From Caldisericota bacterium (GTDB lineage: Bacteria; CAIJMQ01; JAADFP01): a DNA stretch of 19,433 nucleotides. The notes beneath the pieces are model-generated. The model ran no database searches. It saw nothing but the letters and a program-made list of their open reading frames with translations, and had not been told where the DNA came from. The translations under genes and the position numbers were made by a program. Location of the stretch: contig JAADFP010000049.1 of assembly GCA_013152825.1 (NCBI GenBank), positions 1 through 19,433 of the forward strand, in the 5' to 3' direction. Positions 1 to 7,851 of this stretch are shown piece by piece; the first letter of the stretch is position 1, and every line of letters starts with the position of its first letter.

Positions 1-755
1 ACTATCTTCTTTGCCTCGCCCTTTGCCTCTGGAATTGTGCGATTGTAAACCTCCCAGGCCTGGTTTATCAATTTCTCCCGTTCCTGCTTTGCCTCGTTCA
101 CCTCATTAAAAGCAGGTTTTACTGAGTCGGGAGGATTAACATCCTGCAGTTTTACCGTTACCACGTTGATGCCTGCCTGGTAAGAATTCAGTATTTCCTG
201 CATTTTCTGCTGTACCAGGTCATTAACCTCTACTCTCTTGGTGGTTAGCACTTCATCAAAAGTATAATCTCCGGCTACCTGGCGCATTACTGACTCGGAA
301 ATGTCCCTGATTGTTTTGCGAGGATTCCTGATTTCAAAAAGATATTTCACCGGGTCGTTAATCTTGAATTGCACTATCCACTCCGCATTAATTACATTCA
401 AATCCCCGGTAAGCAGGAGAGATTCCTCCGGGTAATCTTTCCCTTCATAAACTGTTCTCACCCCGGGAGTGCGGGTACGGAAGCCAAATTCTTCCTTGAA
501 TACGTAGGCCGTTCTCACCGGAGTAACTCGCTCTATGCTAAAAGGCAGCTTGAAATGCAATCCCGGCTGGGAAATTTTCGTGAATCTCCCCAGTCTTTGC
601 ACCACCCCTACTTCATCCGGCTGTATAGTATAAAAAGAGGTCTTTAGAGCTATTATTAAAATAATAAAAAGCACAAAGTACTTAGCCCCGACAGAGACCA
701 CCTTTTGAATCTTTTTCAGGCTCTCCGGATTGATTTCTATTATATCTCCATTCAT
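1..755 (-). CDS. hflK: HflK, SPFH-domain membrane protein (partial, C-terminus outside window)
   Basis: The reverse strand from an ATG at 755 reads open to the window edge (251 codons), so the C-terminus is missing. A short cytoplasmic N-terminus is followed by one hydrophobic segment at about residues 22-40. An SPFH/band-7 domain follows, starting with the typical stretch IQPDEVGVVQRLGRF and continuing through LHFKLPF. HflK normally pairs with HflC in a large membrane cage around FtsH and modulates its proteolysis of membrane proteins; hflC would be expected just beyond position 1, but this cannot be seen. The gene follows uvrB by 114 bp in the same direction. Those 114 bp hold an AT-rich stretch with TATATT and TACAAT words that could carry an internal promoter. 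No strong Shine-Dalgarno is visible before the ATG. The family call is firm; choosing HflK over HflC rests on the extended N-terminus and the order. Confidence 0.88.
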   Translation of the reverse strand, partial: MNGDIIEINPESLKKIQKVVSVGAKYFVLFIILIIALKTSFYTIQPDEVGVVQRLGRFTKISQPGLHFKLPFSIERVTPVRTAYVFKEEFGFRTRTPGVRTVYEGKDYPEESLLLTGDLNVINAEWIVQFKINDPVKYLFEIRNPRKTIRDISESVMRQVAGDYTFDEVLTTKRVEVNDLVQQKMQEILNSYQAGINVVTVKLQDVNPPDSVKPAFNEVNEAKQEREKLINQAWEVYNRTIPEAKGEAKKI

Positions 756-822
756 ATTACTTCAAACATTGTAACACTATTAACCACAATATACCATTGA
801 TTAATCAGATTTACGGGAGTTT

Positions 823-840
823 CGGATAAAAACGGATAAA
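823..840. repeat. Near-tandem CGGATAAA pair in the uvrB-hflK gap
   Basis: The octamer CGGATAAA occurs at 823-830 and again at 833-840, separated by AA. It lies between the uvrB stop and the hflK start. It may be chance or a remnant of a short duplication; no function is evident. Confidence 0.35.
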
Positions 841-869
841 AGTGAAATCCCCCTAACCTTGATGGCTGC

Positions 870-2879
870 TCAAGCTTTGCTTTTCTTGCTTTCTATCTCT
901 GCCTTAAGTTCCCTGATTCTATCCCGCAGTTCCGCAGCTTTTTCAAACTCCAGCTTTGCCGCGGCCTGCAACATTTCCTCTTCCAGTTCTTCAATAAGCA
1001 TCTCCTCTTCCACTCCGTACCCAGCCTTTCTCTCCCTGAGGGAAGAAACCAGTTTTAATCCTTTGCGCCTCATCTCCGAGGTGGCTTCCAGGAGATTTTT
1101 AACTTCTTTTTTTATGGTCTGGGGAGTTATGCCGTGCTTCTTATTGTATGCCTCCTGTATTTTTCTCCTTCTTTCTGTCTCTGCTATCGCTTTTTTCATT
1201 GATTCGGTAATCTCATCCGCATACATTATTACCTCTCCCGCAGCATTTCGGGCACACCTTCCGATTATCTGCACCAGAGAGGTCTCGCTGCGCAGGAAGC
1301 CTTCCTTGTCTGCATCAAGAATAGCCACCAGGGAAACCTCGGGTAAATCAATTCCCTCCCTCAGGAGATTTATCCCCACCAGGCAATCAAAATCCCCCCT
1401 TCTTAAATCCATCAATATCTCAGCTCTCTCCAGGGTCTCCACCTCAGAGTGAATATACCTCACCTTGATTCCCTGTTCATGCAGGTACTCTGCCAGATCT
1501 TCTGCCATCCTCTTGGTAAGCGTGGTTACCAGAACCCTCTCTCCATTAACCACCCTCTCCTTTATTCTTTCTACCAGATCATCCACCTGGTTTTCAGTAG
1601 GCCTCACTGTAATTACCGGGTCGACCAGGCCAGTGGGTCTTATTATCTGCTCTACTATCTGTTGGCTTTTCTCCATCTCGAAAGGCCCGGGAGTGGCAGA
1701 AACAAAAATAGCCTGATTAATAAGTGGCAGAAACTCCTCGAAATTCAAAGGACGGTTATCCAGGGCAGAAGGAAGCCGAAAGCCAAATTCCACCAGGGTT
1801 TCTTTCCTGGAACGGTCACCGTAATACATCCCTCTCAATTGAGGCAAAGTAACATGCGATTCGTCTATCACGCAGAGAAAATCCCGCGGAAAGTAGTCTA
1901 TTAAGGTAAAAGGTCTTTCCCCGGGTGCACGGCCGGAGAGATGGCGGGAATAATTCTCTATCCCGGAGCAATACCCCAGCTCCTCCAGCATTTCCAGGTC
2001 GTACTCGGTCCTGGTTTTTAATCTCTGTGCTTCCAGCAGCTTGTTCTGGGCAAGCAATTCTTTCAGCCTCCCTTCCAGCTCCATCCTGATAGTTTCTATG
2101 GCTGTTTTAATCCTCTCTTCCGTAGTAACAAAATGTTTTGCCGGATAAATCACCACTCGTTCCAGCTCTGTAATAGTTTTTCCCGTAAGCGGGTCAATTT
2201 CTTTAATACTCTCCAATTCGTCTCCCCAGAATTCCAGCCTAATAGCCTTCTCTTCATAGGCAGGAAATATATCCAGTATATCTCCCCTGATTCTGAATAC
2301 ACCCCGGCGAAATTCGTAGTCATTTCTTTCGTACTGCATTTGGATGAGCCTTTCCAGAATAGGATTTCTTCTATATTCCCTGCCTTTCTCCACTTTCAGG
2401 GTTATTTCCTCCCATTCCTCTGGTGAACCAAGCCCATAAATGCAGGATACGCTGGCTACAATTATTACATCTTCCCTGGAAAGAAGCGCCGAGGTAGCTT
2501 TAAGCCTCAAGCGGTCAATTTCATCATTTATAGAAGCATCTTTTTCGATGTAGGTATCAGTTTGCGGCACGTAAGCCTCCGGCTGGTAGTAATCGTAATA
2601 GCTCACAAAATACTCCACGGCATTCTCCGGGAAGAACTCCCTGAATTCCGCGTAGAGCTGGGCAGCCAATGTTTTATTATGAGAAATTACCAGAGTAGGT
2701 TTTTCTATATTTGCTATAACGTGAGCTATGGTGTATGTCTTTCCCGAGCCGGTAACCCCAAGAAGTGTCTGGTATTTGTACCCCTTTCTCAACCCTTCGG
2801 TCAATTCCCGGATTGCTTTCGGCTGGTCTCCGCAGGGTGAAAAGGGGATTCTCAGTTTGAATAAACCTATTTCCCCCAT
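870..2879 (-). CDS. uvrB: UvrABC excision nuclease subunit B
   Basis: This full-length 669-residue protein matches the usual UvrB size. UvrB is the damage-verifying helicase-like subunit of nucleotide excision repair; it is loaded by UvrA and then recruits UvrC. Visible motifs in order: the N-terminal GDQPKAI, Walker A GVTGSGKT (about 41-48), the beta-hairpin region SYYDYYQPEAYVPQTDTYIE (about 93-112), a DEXH-type DESH near 338, SATPGPFE, the helicase C-terminal motif with QIIGRCARN, and a C-terminal UVR coiled-coil (about 627-665) that contacts UvrC. Its start overlaps the uppS end by 13 bp. An AAGGAG lies directly against the ATG with no spacer, which is unusual, but no alternative start codon lies upstream in frame, and the N-terminal length fits the family. 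The protein looks intact and functional. Confidence 0.97.
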   Translation of the reverse strand: MGEIGLFKLRIPFSPCGDQPKAIRELTEGLRKGYKYQTLLGVTGSGKTYTIAHVIANIEKPTLVISHNKTLAAQLYAEFREFFPENAVEYFVSYYDYYQPEAYVPQTDTYIEKDASINDEIDRLRLKATSALLSREDVIIVASVSCIYGLGSPEEWEEITLKVEKGREYRRNPILERLIQMQYERNDYEFRRGVFRIRGDILDIFPAYEEKAIRLEFWGDELESIKEIDPLTGKTITELERVVIYPAKHFVTTEERIKTAIETIRMELEGRLKELLAQNKLLEAQRLKTRTEYDLEMLEELGYCSGIENYSRHLSGRAPGERPFTLIDYFPRDFLCVIDESHVTLPQLRGMYYGDRSRKETLVEFGFRLPSALDNRPLNFEEFLPLINQAIFVSATPGPFEMEKSQQIVEQIIRPTGLVDPVITVRPTENQVDDLVERIKERVVNGERVLVTTLTKRMAEDLAEYLHEQGIKVRYIHSEVETLERAEILMDLRRGDFDCLVGINLLREGIDLPEVSLVAILDADKEGFLRSETSLVQIIGRCARNAAGEVIMYADEITESMKKAIAETERRRKIQEAYNKKHGITPQTIKKEVKNLLEATSEMRRKGLKLVSSLRERKAGYGVEEEMLIEELEEEMLQAAAKLEFEKAAELRDRIRELKAEIESKKSKA

Positions 2880-3556
2880 CTCCTTGTTCGCCTGGAATAA
2901 TCTCTTAGCGCCTTCTCAAATTCTTCGCGGGAGAAATCAGGCCAGTAAACAGGAGTAAAGTAAAATTCAGTATAGGCTGATTGATAGAGCAGGAAATTGG
3001 ATATGCGCTGCTCTCCACCTGTCCTGATGAGTAAATCAGGATCCGGCAACCCCCGGGTATAGAGATAATCGGAAAAATCCTCTATCGAGGTTTCTTTCTT
3101 CCCCTCCTGCAAAATTTTATTTACTGCATCAACTATTTCTCTCCTTCCACCGTAATTTATTGCCATATTTAAGGTAAAAGATGTGTTTCCCTTGGTCTTC
3201 TCCATTGCCTGGTATATCGATGATTTAAAGCGAGGAGAGAGCTCATCAATCCTCCCAATAGCTTGCAGCTTTACTCCTCTCCTACCCAATTCATCCACCG
3301 TATTCACAATCCACCATTCCCCCAGCTTCATAAGGAAATTCACTTCCCTCTCTGAGCGTTTCCAGTTTTCTGTAGAAAATATGTAGAAAGTAGCCATGGG
3401 TATGCCAAACTCCAGGCAATCATTGATAATCCTCATCACCACGTTCGCCCCTCTTCGGTGTCCTTCAGTAACCGGAAGATGGTGGGATTTGGCCCATCGG
3501 CGATTACCATCCACGATAAACGCAATATGTTGAGGCAGATTAAGATTCTTTTCCAT
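2867..3556 (-). CDS. uppS: Isoprenyl (undecaprenyl) diphosphate synthase
   Basis: This 229-residue cis-prenyltransferase condenses isopentenyl diphosphate units onto a farnesyl primer. The product is the C55 lipid carrier used for peptidoglycan and other envelope glycans. The N-terminal signature HIAFIVDGNRRWAK carries the catalytic Asp at about residue 16. The C-terminal signature runs from DLLIRTGGEQRISNFL to YTEFYFTPVYWPDF, as in UppS proteins generally. The length is at the short end of the normal range (about 230-260). It overlaps xseB by 17 bp and uvrB by 13 bp, so it is probably translationally coupled in an xseB-uppS-uvrB-hflK operon. The ribosome site is a weak purine run (GGAAGAAGAA). 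A Gly-to-Arg variation within DGNRRW is common in the family and not alarming. Confidence 0.95.
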   Translation of the reverse strand: MEKNLNLPQHIAFIVDGNRRWAKSHHLPVTEGHRRGANVVMRIINDCLEFGIPMATFYIFSTENWKRSEREVNFLMKLGEWWIVNTVDELGRRGVKLQAIGRIDELSPRFKSSIYQAMEKTKGNTSFTLNMAINYGGRREIVDAVNKILQEGKKETSIEDFSDYLYTRGLPDPDLLIRTGGEQRISNFLLYQSAYTEFYFTPVYWPDFSREEFEKALRDYSRRTRRWGK

Positions 3557-3776
3557 TTTCTTCTTCCACTGAATACGGTAATTTGAGCAATTCTCCCTCG
3601 TCCGTTTCTTTAAGAATTTCTATCTTCTTTTCCACCTCATTAATTTTTTCTGTGCATAGCCGCACAAGCTTCACCCCTTCCTCAAAAATCTTCAAAGACT
3701 CCTCCAGCGGAAGATTGCCTTCCTCGAGCTTTCTCACCAGGTCTTCCAGCCTCTTCAAAGCATCTTCCAATCGCAT
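3540..3776 (-). CDS. xseB: Exodeoxyribonuclease VII small subunit
   Basis: This 78-residue, strongly helical, acidic protein shows the XseB pattern near its N-terminus: RLEDALKRLEDLVRKLEEGN, followed by LPLEESLKIFEEGVKLVRLC. XseB binds several-fold to XseA to form the nuclease that degrades single-stranded DNA into oligonucleotides. The usual partner gene xseA is not in this window, so it must lie elsewhere. The gene heads the operon with uppS and uvrB and overlaps uppS by 17 bp. Its ATG at 3776 sits 5 nt after a perfect TATAAT, and no Shine-Dalgarno is possible beyond the short AAGGG between them, so the message is probably leaderless. The family call is firm. Confidence 0.93.
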   Translation of the reverse strand: MRLEDALKRLEDLVRKLEEGNLPLEESLKIFEEGVKLVRLCTEKINEVEKKIEILKETDEGELLKLPYSVEEENGKES

Positions 3777-3781
3777 CCCTT

Positions 3782-3790
3782 ATTATACCA
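3782..3790 (-). promoter_or_regulatory. Extended -10 promoter of xseB operon, leaderless geometry
   Basis: Reverse strand TGGTATAAT is a perfect extended -10 element (TGn plus TATAAT). Only AAGGG separates it from the xseB ATG, so transcription should start at or next to the start codon. No good -35 is seen, which is typical for extended -10 promoters. Confidence 0.6.
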
Positions 3791-3888
3791 ATAATTTAAG
3801 CAGGGAGGGTAAACATAATGCATCGAAAGCTACACGCTAAATGAATCGATGTGCACGATTGATAAGAAACCTCTGAACAAAAACTCAG

Positions 3889-3962
3889 CGGGGCCGACGG
3901 GATTTGAACCCGCGATCACCTGATCGACAGTCAGGTATGTTAGGCCACTACACCACGGCCCC
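3889..3962 (-). tRNA. tRNA-Asp(GTC)
   Basis: The reverse strand folds into a full cloverleaf. The acceptor stem GGGGCCG pairs with CGGCCCC, with discriminator G. The anticodon stem CCTGA/TCAGG encloses loop CTGTCGA with anticodon GTC. The T-arm GCGGG/CCCGT is nearly perfect with loop TTCAAAT. CCA is not encoded. It lies 39 bp downstream of tRNA-Val and is probably co-transcribed with it. Confidence 0.95.
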
Positions 3963-4001
3963 AAAAGGCAAAAATACCTTACGGGAAATTAATACCCCGG
4001 G

Positions 4002-4073
4002 TGGGCGGTACTGGGATTGAACCAGTGACCTCCTCCTTGTAAGGGAGGCGCTCTCCCACTGAGCTAACCGCCC
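4002..4073 (-). tRNA. tRNA-Val(TAC)
   Basis: The reverse strand folds into a cloverleaf with acceptor GGGCGGT/ACCGCCC and discriminator A. The D-arm GCTC/GAGC has a short loop. The anticodon stem CCTCC/GGAGG has loop CTTACAA (anticodon TAC), and the T-arm is ACTGG/CCAGT. CCA is not encoded. It is the first gene of the tRNA-Val/tRNA-Asp pair. Confidence 0.95.
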
Positions 4074-4090
4074 GAAATCACATTGGCCAT

Positions 4091-4099
4091 ATTTTAGCA
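4091..4099 (-). promoter_or_regulatory. Extended -10 promoter for the tRNA-Val/Asp pair
   Basis: Reverse strand TGCTAAAAT (TGn plus TAAAAT) lies 17 bp upstream of the tRNA-Val 5' end, leaving a short leader for RNase P to remove. It is divergent from the alr promoter in the same 99-bp gap. Confidence 0.5.
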
Positions 4100-4121
4100 C
4101 ATCTTTCAAAAATTTCCCACT

Positions 4122-4135
4122 ATGGGGTCAGCCCT
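4122..4135 (+). repeat. 14-bp dispersed direct repeat, copy 1
   Basis: ATGGGGTCAGCCCT occurs here in the alr/tRNA gap and again, identical and in the same orientation, at 16962-16975 beyond the hicA remnant. Both copies are intergenic. Similar TGGGGTCAG words are familiar to me from near REP-associated transposase genes in other genomes, but no transposase is present here. Confidence 0.45.
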
Positions 4136-4136
4136 G

Positions 4137-4166
4137 CTAACAAAAGTTGCCTATATCAGGTAAAAT
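4137..4166 (+). promoter_or_regulatory. Promoter of alr operon, leaderless geometry
   Basis: CTAACA (4 of 6 matches to the -35 consensus) is followed by an 18-bp spacer and TAAAAT (4161-4166). Only AACACC lies between the -10 and the alr ATG, which leaves no room for a ribosome-binding site, so a leaderless message is expected. Confidence 0.45.
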
Positions 4167-4172
4167 AACACC

Positions 4173-5282
4173 ATGATGACCTGGGTTGAGATAAATCTTT
4201 CTACCATAAGGGAGAATTTTCGTCGGGTAAGGAATGCCATAGGGAAAAGGAAAATCCTGGTTACAGTCAAGGCAGACGCTTACGGGCACGGCATTCACCA
4301 GGTTTCCAGGGTTTTAGAAGAAGAAGGAGTAGATTTCCTCGGCATTGCCAGGTGGGAAGAAGGAGCAGAACTCAGAGAGAAAGGCATAAAAAAGCCTCTT
4401 CTTCTGCTGTGCCCCTTTCTTCCTGAAGACGCGGATAAATTACTAAGATACAATATAACCCCTTCCCTGACCTCCGTAGAATTGCTTCCCTGTTTAATAA
4501 AGGAAGCAAGGAAAAGGAATAGAAAAATACCCGTGCATATAAATGTGGATACAGGTATGGGCAGAGCGGGCATAAATCCTGAGGAGGCAGAAAAAATCAG
4601 CCAGGAAATAACGAACTCCTCCAACCTAATCCTTGAGGGCATATACACGCATTTTCCTTCAGCCGACACAGATAAAGAGTTTACCCGCAGGCAAATCAAC
4701 AGCTTTAACACTCTAATCAATAATTTATGCAGTAAAGGGATACATATACCTATTAGACATGCAGCGAATAGTGCAGGAATCTTAAACTTTCCAGATAGCT
4801 TCCTGGACATGGTGCGGCCAGGTATAATAATTTACGGGTATTATCCCTCTTCCCAGGTTAGCAAAAGTATTGAGATTATGCCCTCTCTTTACTGGAAGAC
4901 AAAAGTGCTGCAGATACGAAAGGTAGAAAAAGGAACTTCCGTAAGCTACGGAAGGACATATTTCACGGGAAAAACCTGTAAGATTCTCACCCTGGGAATT
5001 GGCTATGGGGATGGGTACTCGCGTTGCCTATCCAACCAGGGGAAAGTAATCCTGGGGGGAAGGAAATACCCCGTGGTAGGAAGAGTATGCATGGATGAAG
5101 TAATGGTAGAAGTAGATGAGAATACCCCGGTAAAAATAGGAGATGAAGTAATGGTAATAGGCAAAGAAGGCAAAGCAGAAATCAAGGTGGAAGAAGTAGC
5201 CGAGAAAACAGGAACAATCCCCCATGAAGTTGTATCCACTATTGGGAAAAGAGTAGAAAGGATTTATAAAAATGCAGAATAA
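4173..5282 (+). CDS. alr: Alanine racemase
   Basis: This 369-residue fold-type III PLP enzyme interconverts L- and D-alanine to supply D-Ala for peptidoglycan. The PLP-binding Lys lies in TVKADAYGHG (about residue 37). The opposite catalytic Tyr is in GTSVSYGRTY (about residue 257). The conserved RVCMDEVMVEVD follows near 308, with MVRPGIIIYGYYPS before the C-terminal beta-barrel. The length is normal. Two ATGs in tandem (4173, 4176) are possible starts; no Shine-Dalgarno is seen, and a -10-like TAAAAT ends 6 nt before the first. It overlaps the PHP gene by 11 bp and leads a three-gene plus-strand operon. The family is certain; a broader amino-acid racemase activity cannot be excluded. Confidence 0.95.
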   Translation: MMTWVEINLSTIRENFRRVRNAIGKRKILVTVKADAYGHGIHQVSRVLEEEGVDFLGIARWEEGAELREKGIKKPLLLLCPFLPEDADKLLRYNITPSLTSVELLPCLIKEARKRNRKIPVHINVDTGMGRAGINPEEAEKISQEITNSSNLILEGIYTHFPSADTDKEFTRRQINSFNTLINNLCSKGIHIPIRHAANSAGILNFPDSFLDMVRPGIIIYGYYPSSQVSKSIEIMPSLYWKTKVLQIRKVEKGTSVSYGRTYFTGKTCKILTLGIGYGDGYSRCLSNQGKVILGGRKYPVVGRVCMDEVMVEVDENTPVKIGDEVMVIGKEGKAEIKVEEVAEKTGTIPHEVVSTIGKRVERIYKNAE

Positions 5283-6111
5283 ATTTGTTGATTTACACAC
5301 CCATTCTAATTTTTCAGACGGGACCTATTCTCCCCGGGAACTGGTAAAGAAAGCCAGGGAGGAAGGATTAAGTGCAGTGGCACTTACTGACCATGACACA
5401 ACAGAAGGAATAGAAGCAGCCATTAAAGCTGGGCAGGAAATAGGCGTGGAAGTTATCCCGGGAGTAGAACTATCCTGCGAATGTTACGGGGAAGAAGTGC
5501 ATATAGTAGGACTCTTTGTGGATTGGAAGGACAGCAAGCTCCAGGATACCCTGCGAGAATTAGTAGAAAAAAGAAAAGCCAGGAAAAATGCCATACTTTC
5601 CAGACTAAAAGAACTGGGTATAGAAATTTCTCCTGAAAAACTAAACGAATTTGCCCAGGGTGAAGTGGTGGGGAGGCTTCACATAGCCAGAGTTCTGGAG
5701 AGCATGGGTGCCGTGAAAAATACCAACGAGGCCTTCCGCAAATACCTGGGGAACAATGCTCCTGCTTATGTCTCCCATGCCAGGAAAACAGGCGAAGAAG
5801 TAATAAAAATTATTGAATCCGTTCGGGGAATCCCGATTATTGCCCACCCCCAATATCTAAAGAAACCAGAACTAATCATCCCTGACCTGGTAGCAAAGGG
5901 TATTCGAGGGATGGAGGTATATTTCCCGGAAAATGGAACCACCCCCGCCCCTACTTTCCTTACCTATGTAAAAAGATGGGGGCTTCTGCAAAGTGCAGGT
6001 TCCGACTGCCACGGGAAAGCCAAAGACCAGCACTTACTGGGAAAAGTTAAAGCTCCCTATACCCTGGTAGCGGAAATGAAAGAATGGCTAAAGAAAAAAT
6101 ACGGGTATTAA
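5272..6111 (+). CDS. PHP-domain phosphoesterase (RNase AM / YciV-TrpH family)
   Basis: This 279-residue protein shows the PHP metal-binding motifs in order: DLHTHSNFSDG (His9, His11, Asp16), ALTDHDT (Asp40, His41), GVELSC (Glu66), an insert with VGRLHIARVL, IAHPQY and finally SDCHG. This layout matches the YciV/TrpH branch, whose characterised members are metal-dependent 3',5'-nucleoside bisphosphate phosphatases or 5'-3' RNA exonucleases. All expected metal ligands appear present. It starts inside the alr end (11-bp overlap) and its end overlaps the glycosyltransferase by 28 bp, so the three are co-translated. The link to alr looks like shared expression rather than a shared pathway. The fold is certain, the substrate inferred. 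Confidence 0.88.
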   Translation: MQNKFVDLHTHSNFSDGTYSPRELVKKAREEGLSAVALTDHDTTEGIEAAIKAGQEIGVEVIPGVELSCECYGEEVHIVGLFVDWKDSKLQDTLRELVEKRKARKNAILSRLKELGIEISPEKLNEFAQGEVVGRLHIARVLESMGAVKNTNEAFRKYLGNNAPAYVSHARKTGEEVIKIIESVRGIPIIAHPQYLKKPELIIPDLVAKGIRGMEVYFPENGTTPAPTFLTYVKRWGLLQSAGSDCHGKAKDQHLLGKVKAPYTLVAEMKEWLKKKYGY

Positions 6112-7184
6112 GAATACTCCACAACCTGGGTGGCGGTGGCGTGCAGAGGAGATTGCTTGCCCTTATTCCCTACCTCCAGGAAGACTTCTCCTTCCATATA
6201 ATTTCTTTCAAAGGAGGCGAGCTGGAAGATAAATTCAGGAAAATATCCTGCGAAGTGAAAATAATCCCCCGCCGCGGTAAATTCGATCCTATATGTATTC
6301 ATCAGGTAAGAAATTACATCGCAGCTCACTCCTTCCCCATTGTGCATACCCACACCCACAAACCAAACACCACAGGCAGGATATCCGCCATCCTATCCCG
6401 CACCCCGGTAATCATTGCCCAGGAACATAATGTTGATGACTGGAAAGGGAAATTCCAGAGATGGATAGATGTTAAACTTGCCCGCTTTACTAATAAAATC
6501 ATAGCTGTCTCCAGGGCAGTAAAAGATTTTTATGTTTCTCTTGGCATACCCGAAGATAAAATCATAGTTATCTACAATGGCTTGGAACTGGAGAAATTCT
6601 ACCCCTCGTTTGAAGCAAAGAAGAAAAATAACTGGGAGGGAAAACCTATCGTGGGCTTTGTAGGAAGAATCCATCCCCAGAAAGGCATAAAAGATCTCCT
6701 GGAGATAGGTAAAGAAGTGTGTAAAACAATAAGAGGGGTAAAGTTCCTGGTAGTAGGAGAGGGGCCCTTGAAAAACTGGCTGACAAAAGAAGTAGAAAAA
6801 AGAAATTTAAGAAATAATTTCCAGATACTGGGGAAAAGAGAAGACCTACCCGCCCTTTACAGGGAAATGCAAATTTTACTTCTTCCCTCCTATAGAGAGG
6901 GATTTCCCAATGTGATACTTGAGGCCATGGCCTCCGGTGTGCCCGTTGTAGCCACAGATGCAGGAGGAGTAAACGAGATTGTAGAAAATAGCCAGACTGG
7001 ATTCGTAGTAGCAAAAGGCGCTACCCAAGAGATGATAAATCATGTCCTCTCCCTGCTAAAAAACAGGAAAATACGGGAGGAGATGGGAAAACGTTCCAGG
7101 GAAAAAGTTGCCTTCTTCAGCATTGAACGCATGGCCGAGGAGACAAAAAATCTATACCTCTCCTTGATAGAAACCTGTAGATAG
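6084..7184 (+). CDS. Glycosyltransferase, GT4 type (GT-B fold)
   Basis: This 366-residue protein has a Rossmann N-terminal half beginning VLRILHNLGGGGVQRRLL, the Gly-rich acceptor-side loop of GT4 enzymes. Its C-terminal donor domain contains VGFVGRIHPQKGIKDLL, FLVVGEGPLK and the EX7E motif in EGFPNVILEAMASGVPVV (about residues 271-290), followed by DAGGVNEIV. These features support a retaining sugar transfer from a nucleotide sugar to an envelope glycan or glycolipid; the actual donor and acceptor cannot be told. There is no signal peptide, so it acts in the cytoplasm, probably at the membrane. Its first 28 bp overlap the PHP gene, with a weak GAAATGAAAGA before the ATG. The stop codon lies at the edge of a heptamer repeat tract. 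Confidence 0.88.
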   Translation: MAKEKIRVLRILHNLGGGGVQRRLLALIPYLQEDFSFHIISFKGGELEDKFRKISCEVKIIPRRGKFDPICIHQVRNYIAAHSFPIVHTHTHKPNTTGRISAILSRTPVIIAQEHNVDDWKGKFQRWIDVKLARFTNKIIAVSRAVKDFYVSLGIPEDKIIVIYNGLELEKFYPSFEAKKKNNWEGKPIVGFVGRIHPQKGIKDLLEIGKEVCKTIRGVKFLVVGEGPLKNWLTKEVEKRNLRNNFQILGKREDLPALYREMQILLLPSYREGFPNVILEAMASGVPVVATDAGGVNEIVENSQTGFVVAKGATQEMINHVLSLLKNRKIREEMGKRSREKVAFFSIERMAEETKNLYLSLIETCR

Positions 7185-7266
7185 ACTGTAGCGAGTAGTG
7201 AGTAGCGAGTAGCGGGGGGAGAATGGGGAGTTTCCCCTATCTACTAACTACTGTCTACTATCTACT
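7185..7266. repeat. Heptamer-phased inverted repeat after the glycosyltransferase
   Basis: The left arm is a run of 7-bp units (ACTGTAG, CGAGTAG, TGAGTAG, CGAGTAG, 7185-7212). The right arm is ATCTACT, AACTACT, GTCTACT, ATCTACT (7239-7266). The arms are roughly complementary and enclose a tight GGGGA-GTT-TCCCC hairpin (7225-7237). Read as RNA this would be one long imperfect stem just 3' of the glycosyltransferase stop, and might act as a transcript end or stabiliser. Confidence 0.65.
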
Positions 7267-7273
7267 GAAGTGG

Positions 7274-7420
7274 GTAGCGAGGGAAGGGGTAGTGAGCAGT
7301 GAATGGGTAATCCTGGTTTCTTAGTATACTGGTTATAATTTTGGAGTTTGTGATTTGGAGTTTGTTTAGGATTTGGGGTTTTGAGTTTAGGGTTTTACTT
7401 TACCTGTCATACCCGCGGAA
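7274..7420 (+). repeat. Intergenic repeat, copy 1 of an inverted pair
   Basis: This 147-bp copy matches the reverse complement of 11096-11228 with about five mismatches and one 14-bp insertion. It consists of a GTAGCGA/AGTGAAT heptamer part, a unique core (GGGTAATCCTGGTTTCTTAG), a T/G-rich heptamer tract (units such as TTTGGAG, TTTGTGA, GGGGTTT, AGGGTTT) and the start of a REP-like palindrome (CCTGTCATACCCGCGGAA). The 14-bp difference is exactly two heptamers. Confidence 0.85.
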
Positions 7421-7497
7421 GCCGCGTAACCGGTTACTATGGCAAAGTAAATAGTAGCTATTGCCTGGGATATAAATTCTCTGTTGGTTTTATTAAT

Positions 7498-7839
7498 TTA
7501 TTCACTAATTGTCTTTAGGGTTTTAAGTACATCAGTAGCCACGTCCTTGTTATAATCTTTTATCATTCCCGGTATGCGGAACAGGTCTATGAACCACCAT
7601 ACACCAAAACCACCTGCCGTTAACCAGAAGAGAATTTGAATCCCCCATTTTCGCAGATAAATATAATGCCATCCCAGAAGAAACCACAAAAGGTAGGCTG
7701 CCCCAGAGGATTTAGCTTTACGCTTGTATTCTTCCACAAATTCTTCCTGCTGCTGCGCAGATAATTTCACCAACTCATTTTTAACCATGGACGGGATAGA
7801 ATCAGCAATACTTGCAGGGATAAGATTTATCTCTTCCAT
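7498..7839 (-). CDS. TM2-domain membrane protein
   Basis: This 113-residue protein has a hydrophilic N-terminal half, then two closely spaced membrane segments at about residues 46-60 and 66-84. The loop and second segment read HYIYLRKWGIQILFWLT and GVWWFIDLFRIPGMI, matching the TM2 domain pattern (short first helix, aromatic turn, second helix ending in W..D..R). Bacterial TM2 proteins are mostly of unknown function. I chose the ATG at 7839 over the GTG one codon upstream because a perfect AGGAGG (7846-7851) is 6 nt from the ATG but only 3 nt from the GTG. It is transcribed alone, between the repeat zone and the secD promoter region, with a strong-looking promoter about 210 bp upstream. Confidence 0.82.
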   Translation of the reverse strand: MEEINLIPASIADSIPSMVKNELVKLSAQQQEEFVEEYKRKAKSSGAAYLLWFLLGWHYIYLRKWGIQILFWLTAGGFGVWWFIDLFRIPGMIKDYNKDVATDVLKTLKTISE

Positions 7840-7851
7840 CACACACCTCCT

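Noticed and set aside
859..1452. 197-codon Ser-rich plus-strand ORF
   Set aside because: It lies wholly opposite uvrB; the Ser/Leu richness is the mirror of Glu/Lys-rich coding sequence.
4295..4810. 171-codon reverse ORF
   Set aside because: It is antisense to the conserved alr gene, with no ribosome site or known domain.
7441..7466. Intrinsic terminator for the TM2 gene (GGCAA...TTGCC)
   Set aside because: The stem is only 5 bp and lacks a T-run on the minus strand.
7840..7842. GTG start for the TM2 protein
   Set aside because: It is too close (3 nt) to AGGAGG; the next codon ATG has ideal spacing.
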